Virus record (IMG/VR): IMGVR_UViG_3300030333_000375
Location: 1-21,035 of that record
DNA: 21,035 nt
Direction: 5' to 3' (one strand)
From: a virus
Shown piece by piece: positions 13,499 through 20,875 of the stretch (positions within the stretch are counted from its first letter, which is position 1; each line of letters starts with the position of its first letter). The position numbers were made by a program, and so were the translations under genes. The notes beneath the pieces were generated by a model. The model was not told the origin of the DNA, ran no database searches, and saw nothing but the letters and a program-made list of their open reading frames with translations.

Positions 13499-15009
13499 TG
13501 TGGAGGAGCACCCCCTCCGCCTGGTGGTGCGCCTCCGCCTGGTGGTGCGCCACCTCCTTGTTGCATCTGAGCCTCCTGGGCTTTAGCAGCAACCTCTTCA
13601 GGCGAAGGCTCCTTGAAGTCGAACTCCAAGAATTTGTCATCTATCTGATCTCTTAGTGCGGCATCGTATCCGGCTTGCTTCATCTGCATCATGTTGCGAA
13701 TAGCCATCTCATCTCTGCGGAATCGCATGATTTCATCCTCTTCCTCATGCGGATTCAATGTAATGTCCCACTCGGTTATTCCAAATGCCTCAAGCAGAAG
13801 GGGGAACAAGTGCCTGTTGTATATAGACTGAGAATAGGCCAATGCACGGTTCGTGACTACAATCTGCATTCCTTCGTTGTTCAGACCCCCTCCTGACACG
13901 TCATTCATGAATACATTTGACACTCCATAGTATGCAGATATGCGTTGTCTGATGTCATCCTTGATTGGGATATACTGCAATTCCTCAAGAGTATCCATCA
14001 TTCGGACATACTCAAGGCCACCACGTCCCGATTCGGTTTCGACTCCGATTGTTGGGACATAGCTCGGATCACGCTCAAGATGCTCTTGGATATTCCTCGC
14101 CGTCCTCTCGACAGTCTCCATGTTGGATGACTTGATTACCATGACTCCTCTTGGCATCCTCCTCTTCTGATATGCGGAATACACATAGTTATCCATAGCA
14201 ATCAAGGTATTGACTTGTCTCCACATAGTAGCAACAGGGCTACGACCATACAACTTGGATGGCGACCATTTACTGAGGTGGATGACTTCACCCTCTGTAT
14301 ATACCTGGCCGTTGCCCACACCTGCTAAGTTGATGTAATGGATTGGAACTACAGGCATACCAGAAACAGGGCATACTGCTTCAGGGTCACTTGACCTGAA
14401 TGAACGATCAATAAGACTGGTGTATTGGGTTCCTCCCCTTATCCCTCTCTTATCTGAAACAATACGCATGAAAATTGGGTCAGCTCTCGATACTTCCCTT
14501 ATTCGGAAAAACTGAGGTTGCTTAGTAGCAGGGTCAATGAAATACTCCTTTGTCAAGACCAAATATGCATCATCGACAATATTGAGATCCATTTCTATCT
14601 CTCGAAGAATGTCAATGAATTGCTGAGTCATCCTGTTCTGTCCACCCAGGATAGTTTCTGCATACTCAATCTGTCCCTTGTCTGCCTTGCGAACCTCTCC
14701 TCCGCATGACTTGCAAGTCTCGACCTCTTGGTGGAACTCAGATTCGCATTCGACACATTTTGAAACGAATTTTGCCTTCCATTCCCAACCCTTTCGGAAT
14801 GTCTCGACACATAGGTGATTGAGGATTGATCTCAAGACCATGCATTCGTAAGCTGCAGCATACAAAGCAGGGACGGTAATACCCTGGAGGAGAGGTGGTT
14901 CTTGAACTCCCTCTGTGAACAGGGGCATGGATGGGATGGGAGTGTTATATCGTTCCATGTCCATGCCAATGGCGGCAAACATCCTCTCCATTTTTTTATT
15001 ATCAACCAC
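13495..15009 (-). CDS. Portal protein with zinc-ribbon-like insert
   Basis: A 504-residue portal, the usual length for the family. It forms the dodecameric DNA-entry ring at one capsid vertex. Support: 'EGEVIHLSKWSPSKLYGRSP' in the core, followed by 'VATMWRQVNTLIAMDNY', a familiar portal stem/wing arrangement; then 'ISAYYGVSNVFMNDVSGG' and helices matching the clip-to-crown path; and position right after the terminase block. Residues 85-102 hold C85-x2-C88 and C99-x2-C102, a zinc-ribbon-like insert not standard for portals. The last 25 residues are Gly/Ala/Pro repeats. GTG 15009 is chosen because AGGTGAAGG lies upstream and it overlaps the previous stop by 8 bases; ATG 14991 is the alternative start. 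Confidence 0.88.
   Translation of the reverse strand: MVDNKKMERMFAAIGMDMERYNTPIPSMPLFTEGVQEPPLLQGITVPALYAAAYECMVLRSILNHLCVETFRKGWEWKAKFVSKCVECESEFHQEVETCKSCGGEVRKADKGQIEYAETILGGQNRMTQQFIDILREIEMDLNIVDDAYLVLTKEYFIDPATKQPQFFRIREVSRADPIFMRIVSDKRGIRGGTQYTSLIDRSFRSSDPEAVCPVSGMPVVPIHYINLAGVGNGQVYTEGEVIHLSKWSPSKLYGRSPVATMWRQVNTLIAMDNYVYSAYQKRRMPRGVMVIKSSNMETVERTARNIQEHLERDPSYVPTIGVETESGRGGLEYVRMMDTLEELQYIPIKDDIRQRISAYYGVSNVFMNDVSGGGLNNEGMQIVVTNRALAYSQSIYNRHLFPLLLEAFGITEWDITLNPHEEEDEIMRFRRDEMAIRNMMQMKQAGYDAALRDQIDDKFLEFDFKEPSPEEVAAKAQEAQMQQGGGAPPGGGAPPGGGGAPPQ
13514..13549 (-). repeat. Two perfect 18-bp tandem repeats in the portal 3' end
   Basis: The 18-base unit CCTCCGCCTGGTGGTGCG occurs twice in tandem on the plus strand, in codon phase. 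It encodes the Gly-Gly-Gly-Ala-Pro-Pro repeats of the portal tail. Copy number could vary without breaking the frame. Confidence 0.8.
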
Positions 15010-16423
15010 TTGCCTTCACCTGCTCTTTCATGTTGTCGAACTCGTCCACGCTTAATTTGTGTTTCCGCAAGAGTCTGGAGCGATCCTTTGCCTCAACTGT
15101 ATCATATGCCATTACAATTAGAGTGTCTCTATCACCCCTCAATGCAGAAAGCATATTGCGAGGAGAAGGATATTCACCGCCATTTGACAAATGGGGTTCG
15201 GCCATTTCCAATGCCTTAAGGACAGAGGAGTCGCCTTCGATGACTAACCCTGAACCTTCTGCCTTTACTCCCAATATGCCTTCTTTCTTCAATGCCTCTG
15301 CATACCAGGGTGCTGATGGTGCATTGAAGTTGATCTCAAGACGGGGGTAAAATCTCGTATCGAATTTGAAATTACTATTGTTGTCAATCAGACCTGCGAG
15401 GAATTGGTCTGCATCCTTCAAGATGACATCTCTGCGCTTGATGTCATAGAATAATCCACGCCCCGTTGATTTACTAAATTGGCCTATTGCGATTATATCG
15501 AAGAGGAATCCATGAGATTTAATGAGTGATGAAATCTCAGCAGGGCTTGCTTGGACACCATATGATTTGAGAGTCTGAGCATTTATTGCACCCCTTGATG
15601 CTAAAATCTCTCTGCAATTATCAAGGATGCCTCTTTCTCGATGAGATAGCCTTTCAGATTTGTCAAGAGTAGTCCTCCATAGCTTCTCGGCCTGACTCCT
15701 CCCCTCTTCATCCGAGGCAGACACCCATGACTTGACGAAACGGCGAAAGGGCAAATTCAACCTCTCACTATTCTGATTCAATGAGTCATAGTCCAAATCC
15801 GTCAGAGGCAATGAACCTACGAGATCAGGTGATACGCCTGGGAATTGAGAAAGAGTGGCTTGTTTCTCTAAGAGGAGAAGAGGCTGGATTGAATCCAACA
15901 CCTTGATTTCGTTGCCTTTTATGAGAATCTCTGTCAGTTCACGCCCTGTCATCCCGAAGTTGTCCTGAAACCATGTATTCATCTTGGCTACGGGTATCTG
16001 AGGTGCTTCAGGTGGCAAAGCTGTTCCTTCTTGCTCAGTTGGAACATCGCTTTCTGCACTATCCATCCCCTCTATCTCTGCCCCCTGTCCTTCTTCTGGT
16101 GCGGCAGGAGTAGTGGCCGCCGCCGCCTGTTCCTGTTCGGCCTGTTCCTGTTCGGCCTGTTGTAATTCTAATTCGGCTGCATCTAACTCTCCTTGTTTCG
16201 CCTGTATTTTGTCCGTGATGGCTTTCATCCCCATTTGACCCATTGGAGAAGCCAAAGCCTTCCCTGCGGCCTTCCCTGCGGACGCAACTTTCGGTGCAGC
16301 GGACGCAACTCCTCGACCAACTACTGCAGCCCCTCGACCAATTGCTGCAATTGCAGGTAAGATCTTCTCAACTGAGTCTGTCATATCCTCCACACCTGGG
16401 GTTGGTTCTATGTATTCACGCAT
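15002..16423 (-). CDS. Unknown packaging-cluster protein with degenerate LAGLIDADG-type domain
   Basis: A 473-residue protein between terminase and portal. Residues about 14-70 are Ala/Gly-rich amphipathic sequence ('ILPAIAAIGRGAAVVGRG'), followed by a Gln/Glu/Ala-rich linker (about 75-145). Residues 257-330 look like a winged-helix segment. Residues about 331-415 resemble a single-motif LAGLIDADG homing-endonuclease fold: 'FLAGLIDNNSNF' (341-352), a strand 'RLEINFN' (361-367), 'WYAEALKKEGILG', then 'GSGLVIEGDSSVLKALEMA' onward. The catalytic acidic position of LAGLIDADG is Asn here, suggesting loss of cleavage. ATG 16423 is chosen because its 8-base overlap with the terminase stop implies coupling; an in-frame extension to 16456 exists. 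A DNA-binding structural or packaging role is inferred; an active nuclease is less likely. Confidence 0.8.
   Translation of the reverse strand: MREYIEPTPGVEDMTDSVEKILPAIAAIGRGAAVVGRGVASAAPKVASAGKAAGKALASPMGQMGMKAITDKIQAKQGELDAAELELQQAEQEQAEQEQAAAATTPAAPEEGQGAEIEGMDSAESDVPTEQEGTALPPEAPQIPVAKMNTWFQDNFGMTGRELTEILIKGNEIKVLDSIQPLLLLEKQATLSQFPGVSPDLVGSLPLTDLDYDSLNQNSERLNLPFRRFVKSWVSASDEEGRSQAEKLWRTTLDKSERLSHRERGILDNCREILASRGAINAQTLKSYGVQASPAEISSLIKSHGFLFDIIAIGQFSKSTGRGLFYDIKRRDVILKDADQFLAGLIDNNSNFKFDTRFYPRLEINFNAPSAPWYAEALKKEGILGVKAEGSGLVIEGDSSVLKALEMAEPHLSNGGEYPSPRNMLSALRGDRDTLIVMAYDTVEAKDRSRLLRKHKLSVDEFDNMKEQVKASG
16125..16161 (-). repeat. 15-bp tandem repeats encoding Glu-Gln-rich linker
   Basis: Two full copies and a partial copy of GCCTGTTCCTGTTCG (plus strand) in codon phase encode the Glu-Gln-Glu-Gln-Ala linker of the LAGLIDADG-like protein. 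This is a low-complexity coding repeat. Confidence 0.75.
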
Positions 16424-17834
16424 CCGCCCACCCCAACCTGTTCTTCCACATCTCACCGTCTAGGATAATTATGTTTTCTCGATATTCCTTAGTCGCTTGC
16501 ACCGAAAGTGCAAGGGCAATCACCATGTCATCATGTGCTCCGAGGCTTTCCATGCGTCCATTATCAAGCATGGTGAACATGGATAATTCATTCAACAGAG
16601 TGTTCATGTGTCGCCTTGTCGCACCTTCATCTTTGTATGGGATCAGAAGATGCCTTTGCTCGAAGTGCAATTGCAAAGTATGAATCAATGCCTCTTTCTT
16701 CATGCGACTCATGTTGAATGGTTTGATGGGCAAATCGCTAATTTCCTGCAGGACTTGGTTGAATGCCATAGCGAAGTTGTTAGTTTCTAACTCGATGATG
16801 ACTGGATTGAATCGGGCATTCAATTCGATAATCTTGTCAATCTGTTGATTGAAATTCATGTTCTTCTCATGGTGAACATGGACTACACGCTTGTGTCTAT
16901 TCTCATCCATGCCTATCACTATCATACAAGTATAGTCTGCACTCCTATCTGCGCTGATTGCCGGATCCCACCCAATGTAGTAATTTAGGGTCTGATCAGG
17001 ATCAGGATAGTATGAGAGCATCAGCGAATCATCTTTGACTCTCTCTAACATCTCCTCGGGGAATAAGCTGGATTCACTTGCTATTGGCTTGCATAAGTAT
17101 TCACGAGTGAAAGCTATGGATGTCATCTCACCCCTTCGTGTATTTAGAGCATCCAAACTCCACCTCTCCGGCCATAGCGGTTCTCCTGTTGCTTCATTGA
17201 TTGCAGGGTATTCATTTACACAATAACCATCCAAACTCTTCAATTCGGAGTATAGGTCTGTGAATGAGAACGGAGTGCCGACAACGCACATCTGAGCAGT
17301 ATGGTGGAGAACAGGGAGCAGAGCTGTATAGAACCATGTGGATATTGATTTCAACTGAGTATCGGCCTCACTCGAAAGAATGTCATCCAGGATAACTATG
17401 TCAGGGTGAGCACCACGAACTGCTTTACCTATGGACATCGCTCGAACAGATGATTTGTTTGTGAATTTGAAAAGTTGCTTTGCCCATCCTCGCTTGGGCT
17501 TGAGATGTGCTAAGGCAGGTGTAGTGACAATCAGCTCATCCATCTTGCTCATGTGATCTATGGATTGGTGTTGGCTGTGACTGAAGAAGAGGACTTCTGT
17601 TCCTGGGTTGTATGCCATCTTCCATAGGAGATAGACCCTGAAGAATACTGACTTGCCGTGATCACGACTCGCTATAACGCAGACTTTGTTGTGCTTCTCT
17701 GCATTTTCATACCACTCCTTGTGAAAATGAGCTAATTGGAAACCACAGATGTCCTCAAAGAAGAATCGGAAATCCCGTCTCCCCATATCCCAATCGACTT
17801 TACTCGTTAGTTCGAGCATTGCCTCATTGGTCAA
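16416..17834 (-). CDS. terL: Terminase large subunit
   Basis: A 472-residue DNA packaging motor with ATPase and nuclease domains, the usual length. ATPase: Walker A 'ASRDHGKS' (55-62, atypical but terminase-like), Walker B 'DIVILDD' (145-151), coupling motif 'VVGTPFS' (184-190). Nuclease (RNase H-like): 'GWDPA' with D290, 'IIELE' with acids at 348-350, and 'HDDMVIALAL' with D435/D436. All key acids are present, so both activities should be intact. The start TTG 17834 has GGGGTGG 4 bases upstream; it overlaps the preceding stop by 11 bases. ATG 17819 is a possible start but has a very short ribosome-site spacing. The small subunit is not identified in this window; the truncated helix-turn-helix gene at the right edge is one candidate. 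Confidence 0.94.
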   Translation of the reverse strand: MTNEAMLELTSKVDWDMGRRDFRFFFEDICGFQLAHFHKEWYENAEKHNKVCVIASRDHGKSVFFRVYLLWKMAYNPGTEVLFFSHSQHQSIDHMSKMDELIVTTPALAHLKPKRGWAKQLFKFTNKSSVRAMSIGKAVRGAHPDIVILDDILSSEADTQLKSISTWFYTALLPVLHHTAQMCVVGTPFSFTDLYSELKSLDGYCVNEYPAINEATGEPLWPERWSLDALNTRRGEMTSIAFTREYLCKPIASESSLFPEEMLERVKDDSLMLSYYPDPDQTLNYYIGWDPAISADRSADYTCMIVIGMDENRHKRVVHVHHEKNMNFNQQIDKIIELNARFNPVIIELETNNFAMAFNQVLQEISDLPIKPFNMSRMKKEALIHTLQLHFEQRHLLIPYKDEGATRRHMNTLLNELSMFTMLDNGRMESLGAHDDMVIALALSVQATKEYRENIIILDGEMWKNRLGWADA

Positions 17835-18975
17835 TCTTCCACCCCGATGGCAACAAACTCATGTCGTCTCCACCAGGGCCATTCGTTGCGAACAAAGAAG
17901 CCGGTAGTAGCGACAGATCATCACCCTTGACCACATCAAATCCTATATCCGGCTTCTCTTGAGGTGGCTCACTTTTGATGATTGGAGTGACATACTCTCT
18001 TTGTGGATTGGGGTTCTCATTCACGGCAAACGCCTGGGGGTTGTGGAACGGATTTGCAAAGGGATTCTTGAGTATGAATGAGGAGTCTGCCACATCATTC
18101 TGACTTATCCTAGCCTTACCGAATAACTGCTCATATTGCAATGCATACTCGGGGAAATGATCTTCCAATTCCGCCATACTGTTGTAAAGGTGCTTTCTTG
18201 CCCCTTCGTCACCCTCTTCTGCCGCACTCATTAATTCGGCAACTACACTTGGTTCAGTCGATGCGAAAATACTCGGATAGTCTGGAAGCTCTCTTGCATT
18301 ATCTGCCTCTTTTCGTTTTGACTCAATCCTTTCCTTTAGATTGCCACGAACAGAATCATGAGTGGATGCGACATTTGTAGCATTTCCTGGTTCAACGAAT
18401 ACCTCTTCATCTGTTGCGGGTCTTGCTTCGACATCCCCTCCTCTCTTATTGTATGAATCTGAATGACGTTCATATTCTTCATCGGAAATCCCATCTCCAT
18501 CTTTGTCATCGTCTGGATCTCCATCGACAACTCCATCGCCGTCATTGTCCTTTCCATCATACTTGAATCTCCCATCTTCAAAATCGTCAGGGTGACTTTC
18601 TTCATTCAGCCAAATGTCGGGATCATCCTTACGACCACCATCATCAAGGCGGCGGGCCTGATCCTCAAGGTATGTATCATCATCATCGTCAAAATTGAAG
18701 TCATCAAACTCATCAGTATCATACACAGGATGAATATTATTGAAAGTAATATCATTGTCAGGATGCCTTGCTGGAGGTGGACGATTTTTGTTGCCAATAG
18801 TCGATTCAATGAGTCGTAGCCCTTCTCTTATTTGATCCCGATTCTTGACGTAATTCTCAAGTTGCTTCTTCTGCCTTGATAATTTGAACCTGCGAATATC
18901 ATCCATTAGTCCCTTGTAGAAGGTATCATCACGCACCGCTATCCATGCCTTGTCGAACGAATCATTGGAGGGCAT
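17824..18975 (-). CDS. Acidic protein with tandem calcium-binding Asp loops, unknown function
   Basis: A 383-residue acidic protein next to the terminase. It begins with the 'FDKAWIAVRDD' motif and a basic coiled segment (28-60). A strongly Asp-rich region follows ('DDFNFDDDDD', 91-100). Residues 140-167 hold two loops of DxDxDGxxD type ('DNDGDGVVDGD', 'DKDGDGISDEE'), as in thrombospondin-type-3 or EF-hand-like calcium sites. A helical domain spans about 205-290. The C-terminus carries a duplicated motif, 'GDDLSLLPAS' (351-360) and 'GDDMSLLPSG' (369-378), ending 6 residues before the stop. ATG 18975 has GGAGG 9 bases upstream and overlaps the previous gene by 14 bases. Function is not recognised; the short C-terminal repeats look like peptide docking motifs. 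Confidence 0.8.
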   Translation of the reverse strand: MPSNDSFDKAWIAVRDDTFYKGLMDDIRRFKLSRQKKQLENYVKNRDQIREGLRLIESTIGNKNRPPPARHPDNDITFNNIHPVYDTDEFDDFNFDDDDDTYLEDQARRLDDGGRKDDPDIWLNEESHPDDFEDGRFKYDGKDNDGDGVVDGDPDDDKDGDGISDEEYERHSDSYNKRGGDVEARPATDEEVFVEPGNATNVASTHDSVRGNLKERIESKRKEADNARELPDYPSIFASTEPSVVAELMSAAEEGDEGARKHLYNSMAELEDHFPEYALQYEQLFGKARISQNDVADSSFILKNPFANPFHNPQAFAVNENPNPQREYVTPIIKSEPPQEKPDIGFDVVKGDDLSLLPASLFATNGPGGDDMSLLPSGWKIDQ

Positions 18976-20875
18976 ACCGGAACGCCTCCGTTCTATCCCT
19001 CATTCTGAAATTATGCATCGTCTTCTGCAACCCCCAATAATCATCGAGGGGTGAATCAGAAGAGGTCGTGAATGTAGGGTTTGCCCCTGTCATGCCTTGT
19101 AAGCTGGTTCGTGCGGCTTTCGCATCCCTCCTACCGCCGTGCCTGGTTAGTGCGTTTGCACCGAGTCTTGCCAAGCCCGCACCGCCCATTGTCAGAAGAT
19201 TGGAAGCAAGGCCCGTTCCTACGCCACCATCAGACCAGCTCTTACCTGCTCTTTGGTTTGCTTCGGCTAATTTCCCTGCTTGCTCACTTGCAAGGGCATT
19301 CTCTGCTATCCTGTTGGATTGTGAAGGAGCCGCCGCCGGAGCCGCCGCCGGAGCAGCAGATGTAGTAGTCGGAGTGCCGGATGACATCCCACCACCGCCG
19401 GATGACATCCCACCACCGCCACTCGATGCACCAGGCGTAGTGGTCGCTGCCGGAGGTGTGACTGTTCTCTCATGAGTCTGAGTCACTTCGCCCGTTGCCC
19501 CATCTGTTGTAGTTTTCATGGTTTCCTCGACATCGGGAACCCCATCGCCATCTGAATCCACAGGAGCCTCCGCAGGGGCCGCCGCAGGGGCCGCCGCAGG
19601 GGCCGCATTAGGTGCTCCTCCCGTATTTTGCCACTCGTCTATTTGTTGGTTCACAGCGTCTTGATCCAAACCCATACCATCTGCGGCGATTCGCATACCC
19701 TCATGAACATTAGCGGGCATATTTTGCCATCTCTTAGCAGCATCGGCCTCTTGAACGCCTTGTTTCAAGTCTGTCTGTGCTTCTCTGTCGAAGTCCAGAC
19801 TACCGGCACTTAACATTCTTCGATTGCGATCTTCTATGGTATTCATCGCACCCTTGCCTGTGACCGCACCATAGAGTCCTGCGCCGAGTGTCCCAAGCTT
19901 GTCATTGGGGTTGATGAATCCTGATGCATCCCTGCCAGTTCTCTGTCCTGTTGCGGGATCAACCGCACCGTAAGCCATTCTTCCGGCTACGTTCTGAGCA
20001 CCTCGACCTATGGCTTTCGCCGCATCTATCATGCCCCCTCCTACTTTTGATGCCATATTTCTTGCACCTTCCCATGCGGCCGTCCTGTTCTCAGGAGTAT
20101 TGTATTTCTGGTTCAATGCGCTTGCGGCATCTTTGCCTCTAGCTGCTAAATTGATAGCACCTTGCGCCCCTGTATTCATCGCCGCATCAATCCTGGGAGC
20201 AGTTCTGTTGGCCCAATCAGTATAACCCTGTGCAGCACCCTGCAACTTACCTTTCGTCCAATCCTTTGCCGCACCTAATCCCCCTCTCATAGATGAGAAT
20301 GCATTGCTTACTGTGCCACCAAGATTCTGATCCTTGACCCAATCCCTTGCCTTACCTGCGGCCCCTTGTAAATCTGAAAACTTATTGCTAACTGCCGTTT
20401 TTGCCTGAGAAGCCATTCCTGGTGTCCCTTGAAACACGCCTTCTGGATCGGCATTCGGATCGCCTCCTGTCAGCTTACCGAATCTCTGATTCATCTCCGC
20501 ATCTTTCGCATCAATCCCTTCGGTTCCCATGACAGCATCTTTGACACCTCCGGCAGCACTCTTGACTCCCTCTACTGCTTTACTCCCAATATTCTTGGCA
20601 GCACTCATGATACCAGGGTCGGTTTGTGAATTGTCTGATGAGTTATCTCCAAAACGTGCATTGTATATTTCATCGACTTTTTCATGCATTGGATTTTTTG
20701 GCGCAGGTTCTTTTGGTTTAGGGCCAAGACCCATCATGGCTTCTTGGTCTTTCTTTGCTTGCCCTTCCACATCTCCTGTTTCCACACCTGACTTAAATCG
20801 AGGATGATCTCTCCACTTGCCTGTGAACTTGATGACAGATGCCTTCACAAGCGCATCTTCGTAAGCACTAATCAT
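18962..20875 (-). CDS. Ala/Gly-rich amphipathic-helix protein with calcium loop, possible internal or ejection protein
   Basis: A 637-residue low-complexity protein. Residues about 90-300 are repeated amphipathic Ala/Gly/Lys helices ('AAKNIGSKAVEGVKSAAGGV', 'QGAAGKARDWVKDQ', 'AAKAIGRGAQNVAGR'), like LEA or perilipin-type segments and some phage internal or pilot proteins. Residues 422-438 are Ala-Pro repeats; 439-451 is a calcium-type loop 'VDSDGDGVPDVEE'; 484-500 is a Gly/Met/Ser repeat. The C-terminus is helical with another Ala/Gly stretch (551-592). No signal peptide or enzyme motif is seen. ATG 20875 has AAAGGTGG 6 bases upstream and overlaps the preceding stop by 8 bases. A role in the virion interior or membrane penetration is an inference from composition only. 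Confidence 0.78.
   Translation of the reverse strand: MISAYEDALVKASVIKFTGKWRDHPRFKSGVETGDVEGQAKKDQEAMMGLGPKPKEPAPKNPMHEKVDEIYNARFGDNSSDNSQTDPGIMSAAKNIGSKAVEGVKSAAGGVKDAVMGTEGIDAKDAEMNQRFGKLTGGDPNADPEGVFQGTPGMASQAKTAVSNKFSDLQGAAGKARDWVKDQNLGGTVSNAFSSMRGGLGAAKDWTKGKLQGAAQGYTDWANRTAPRIDAAMNTGAQGAINLAARGKDAASALNQKYNTPENRTAAWEGARNMASKVGGGMIDAAKAIGRGAQNVAGRMAYGAVDPATGQRTGRDASGFINPNDKLGTLGAGLYGAVTGKGAMNTIEDRNRRMLSAGSLDFDREAQTDLKQGVQEADAAKRWQNMPANVHEGMRIAADGMGLDQDAVNQQIDEWQNTGGAPNAAPAAAPAAAPAEAPVDSDGDGVPDVEETMKTTTDGATGEVTQTHERTVTPPAATTTPGASSGGGGMSSGGGGMSSGTPTTTSAAPAAAPAAAPSQSNRIAENALASEQAGKLAEANQRAGKSWSDGGVGTGLASNLLTMGGAGLARLGANALTRHGGRRDAKAARTSLQGMTGANPTFTTSSDSPLDDYWGLQKTMHNFRMRDRTEAFRYALQ
19326..19355 (-). 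repeat. 12-bp tandem repeats (Ala-Pro coding)
   Basis: GGAGCCGCCGCC is repeated twice with a partial third copy (plus strand), in codon phase. It encodes an Ala-Ala-Ala-Pro tract of the 637-residue protein. Confidence 0.7.
19379..19420 (-). repeat. Two perfect 21-bp tandem repeats (Gly/Met/Ser coding)
   Basis: The unit GGATGACATCCCACCACCGC plus one further C occurs twice in tandem and in frame. It encodes the Gly-Gly-Gly-Gly-Met-Ser-Ser repeat. Perfect identity at the DNA level suggests recent duplication or slippage. Confidence 0.8.
19572..19606 (-). repeat. 12-bp tandem repeats (Ala-Ala-Ala-Pro coding)
   Basis: GCAGGGGCCGCC occurs in nearly three copies on the plus strand, in codon phase, encoding an Ala-Pro linker before the calcium-type loop. 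Confidence 0.75.

Noticed and set aside
15002-16423. Calling this gene an active homing endonuclease in an intron or intein.
   Set aside because: The catalytic acidic position is Asn, the domain is part of a longer protein co-translated with terL and portal, and neither neighbour is interrupted by an intron or intein.
18336-18605. A second minus-strand frame with a Met/Lys/Thr-rich product inside the 383-residue gene.
   Set aside because: It is the alternative reading of the Asp-rich GAT/GAC repeats (reading ATG in place of GAT) and has no independent support.
19326-19606. Clusters of short direct repeats that might suggest a CRISPR array or an origin with iterons.
   Set aside because: Units are 12 or 21 bp, directly adjacent without spacers, and in codon phase with Ala-Pro or Gly-Ser linkers. 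They are coding low-complexity repeats.
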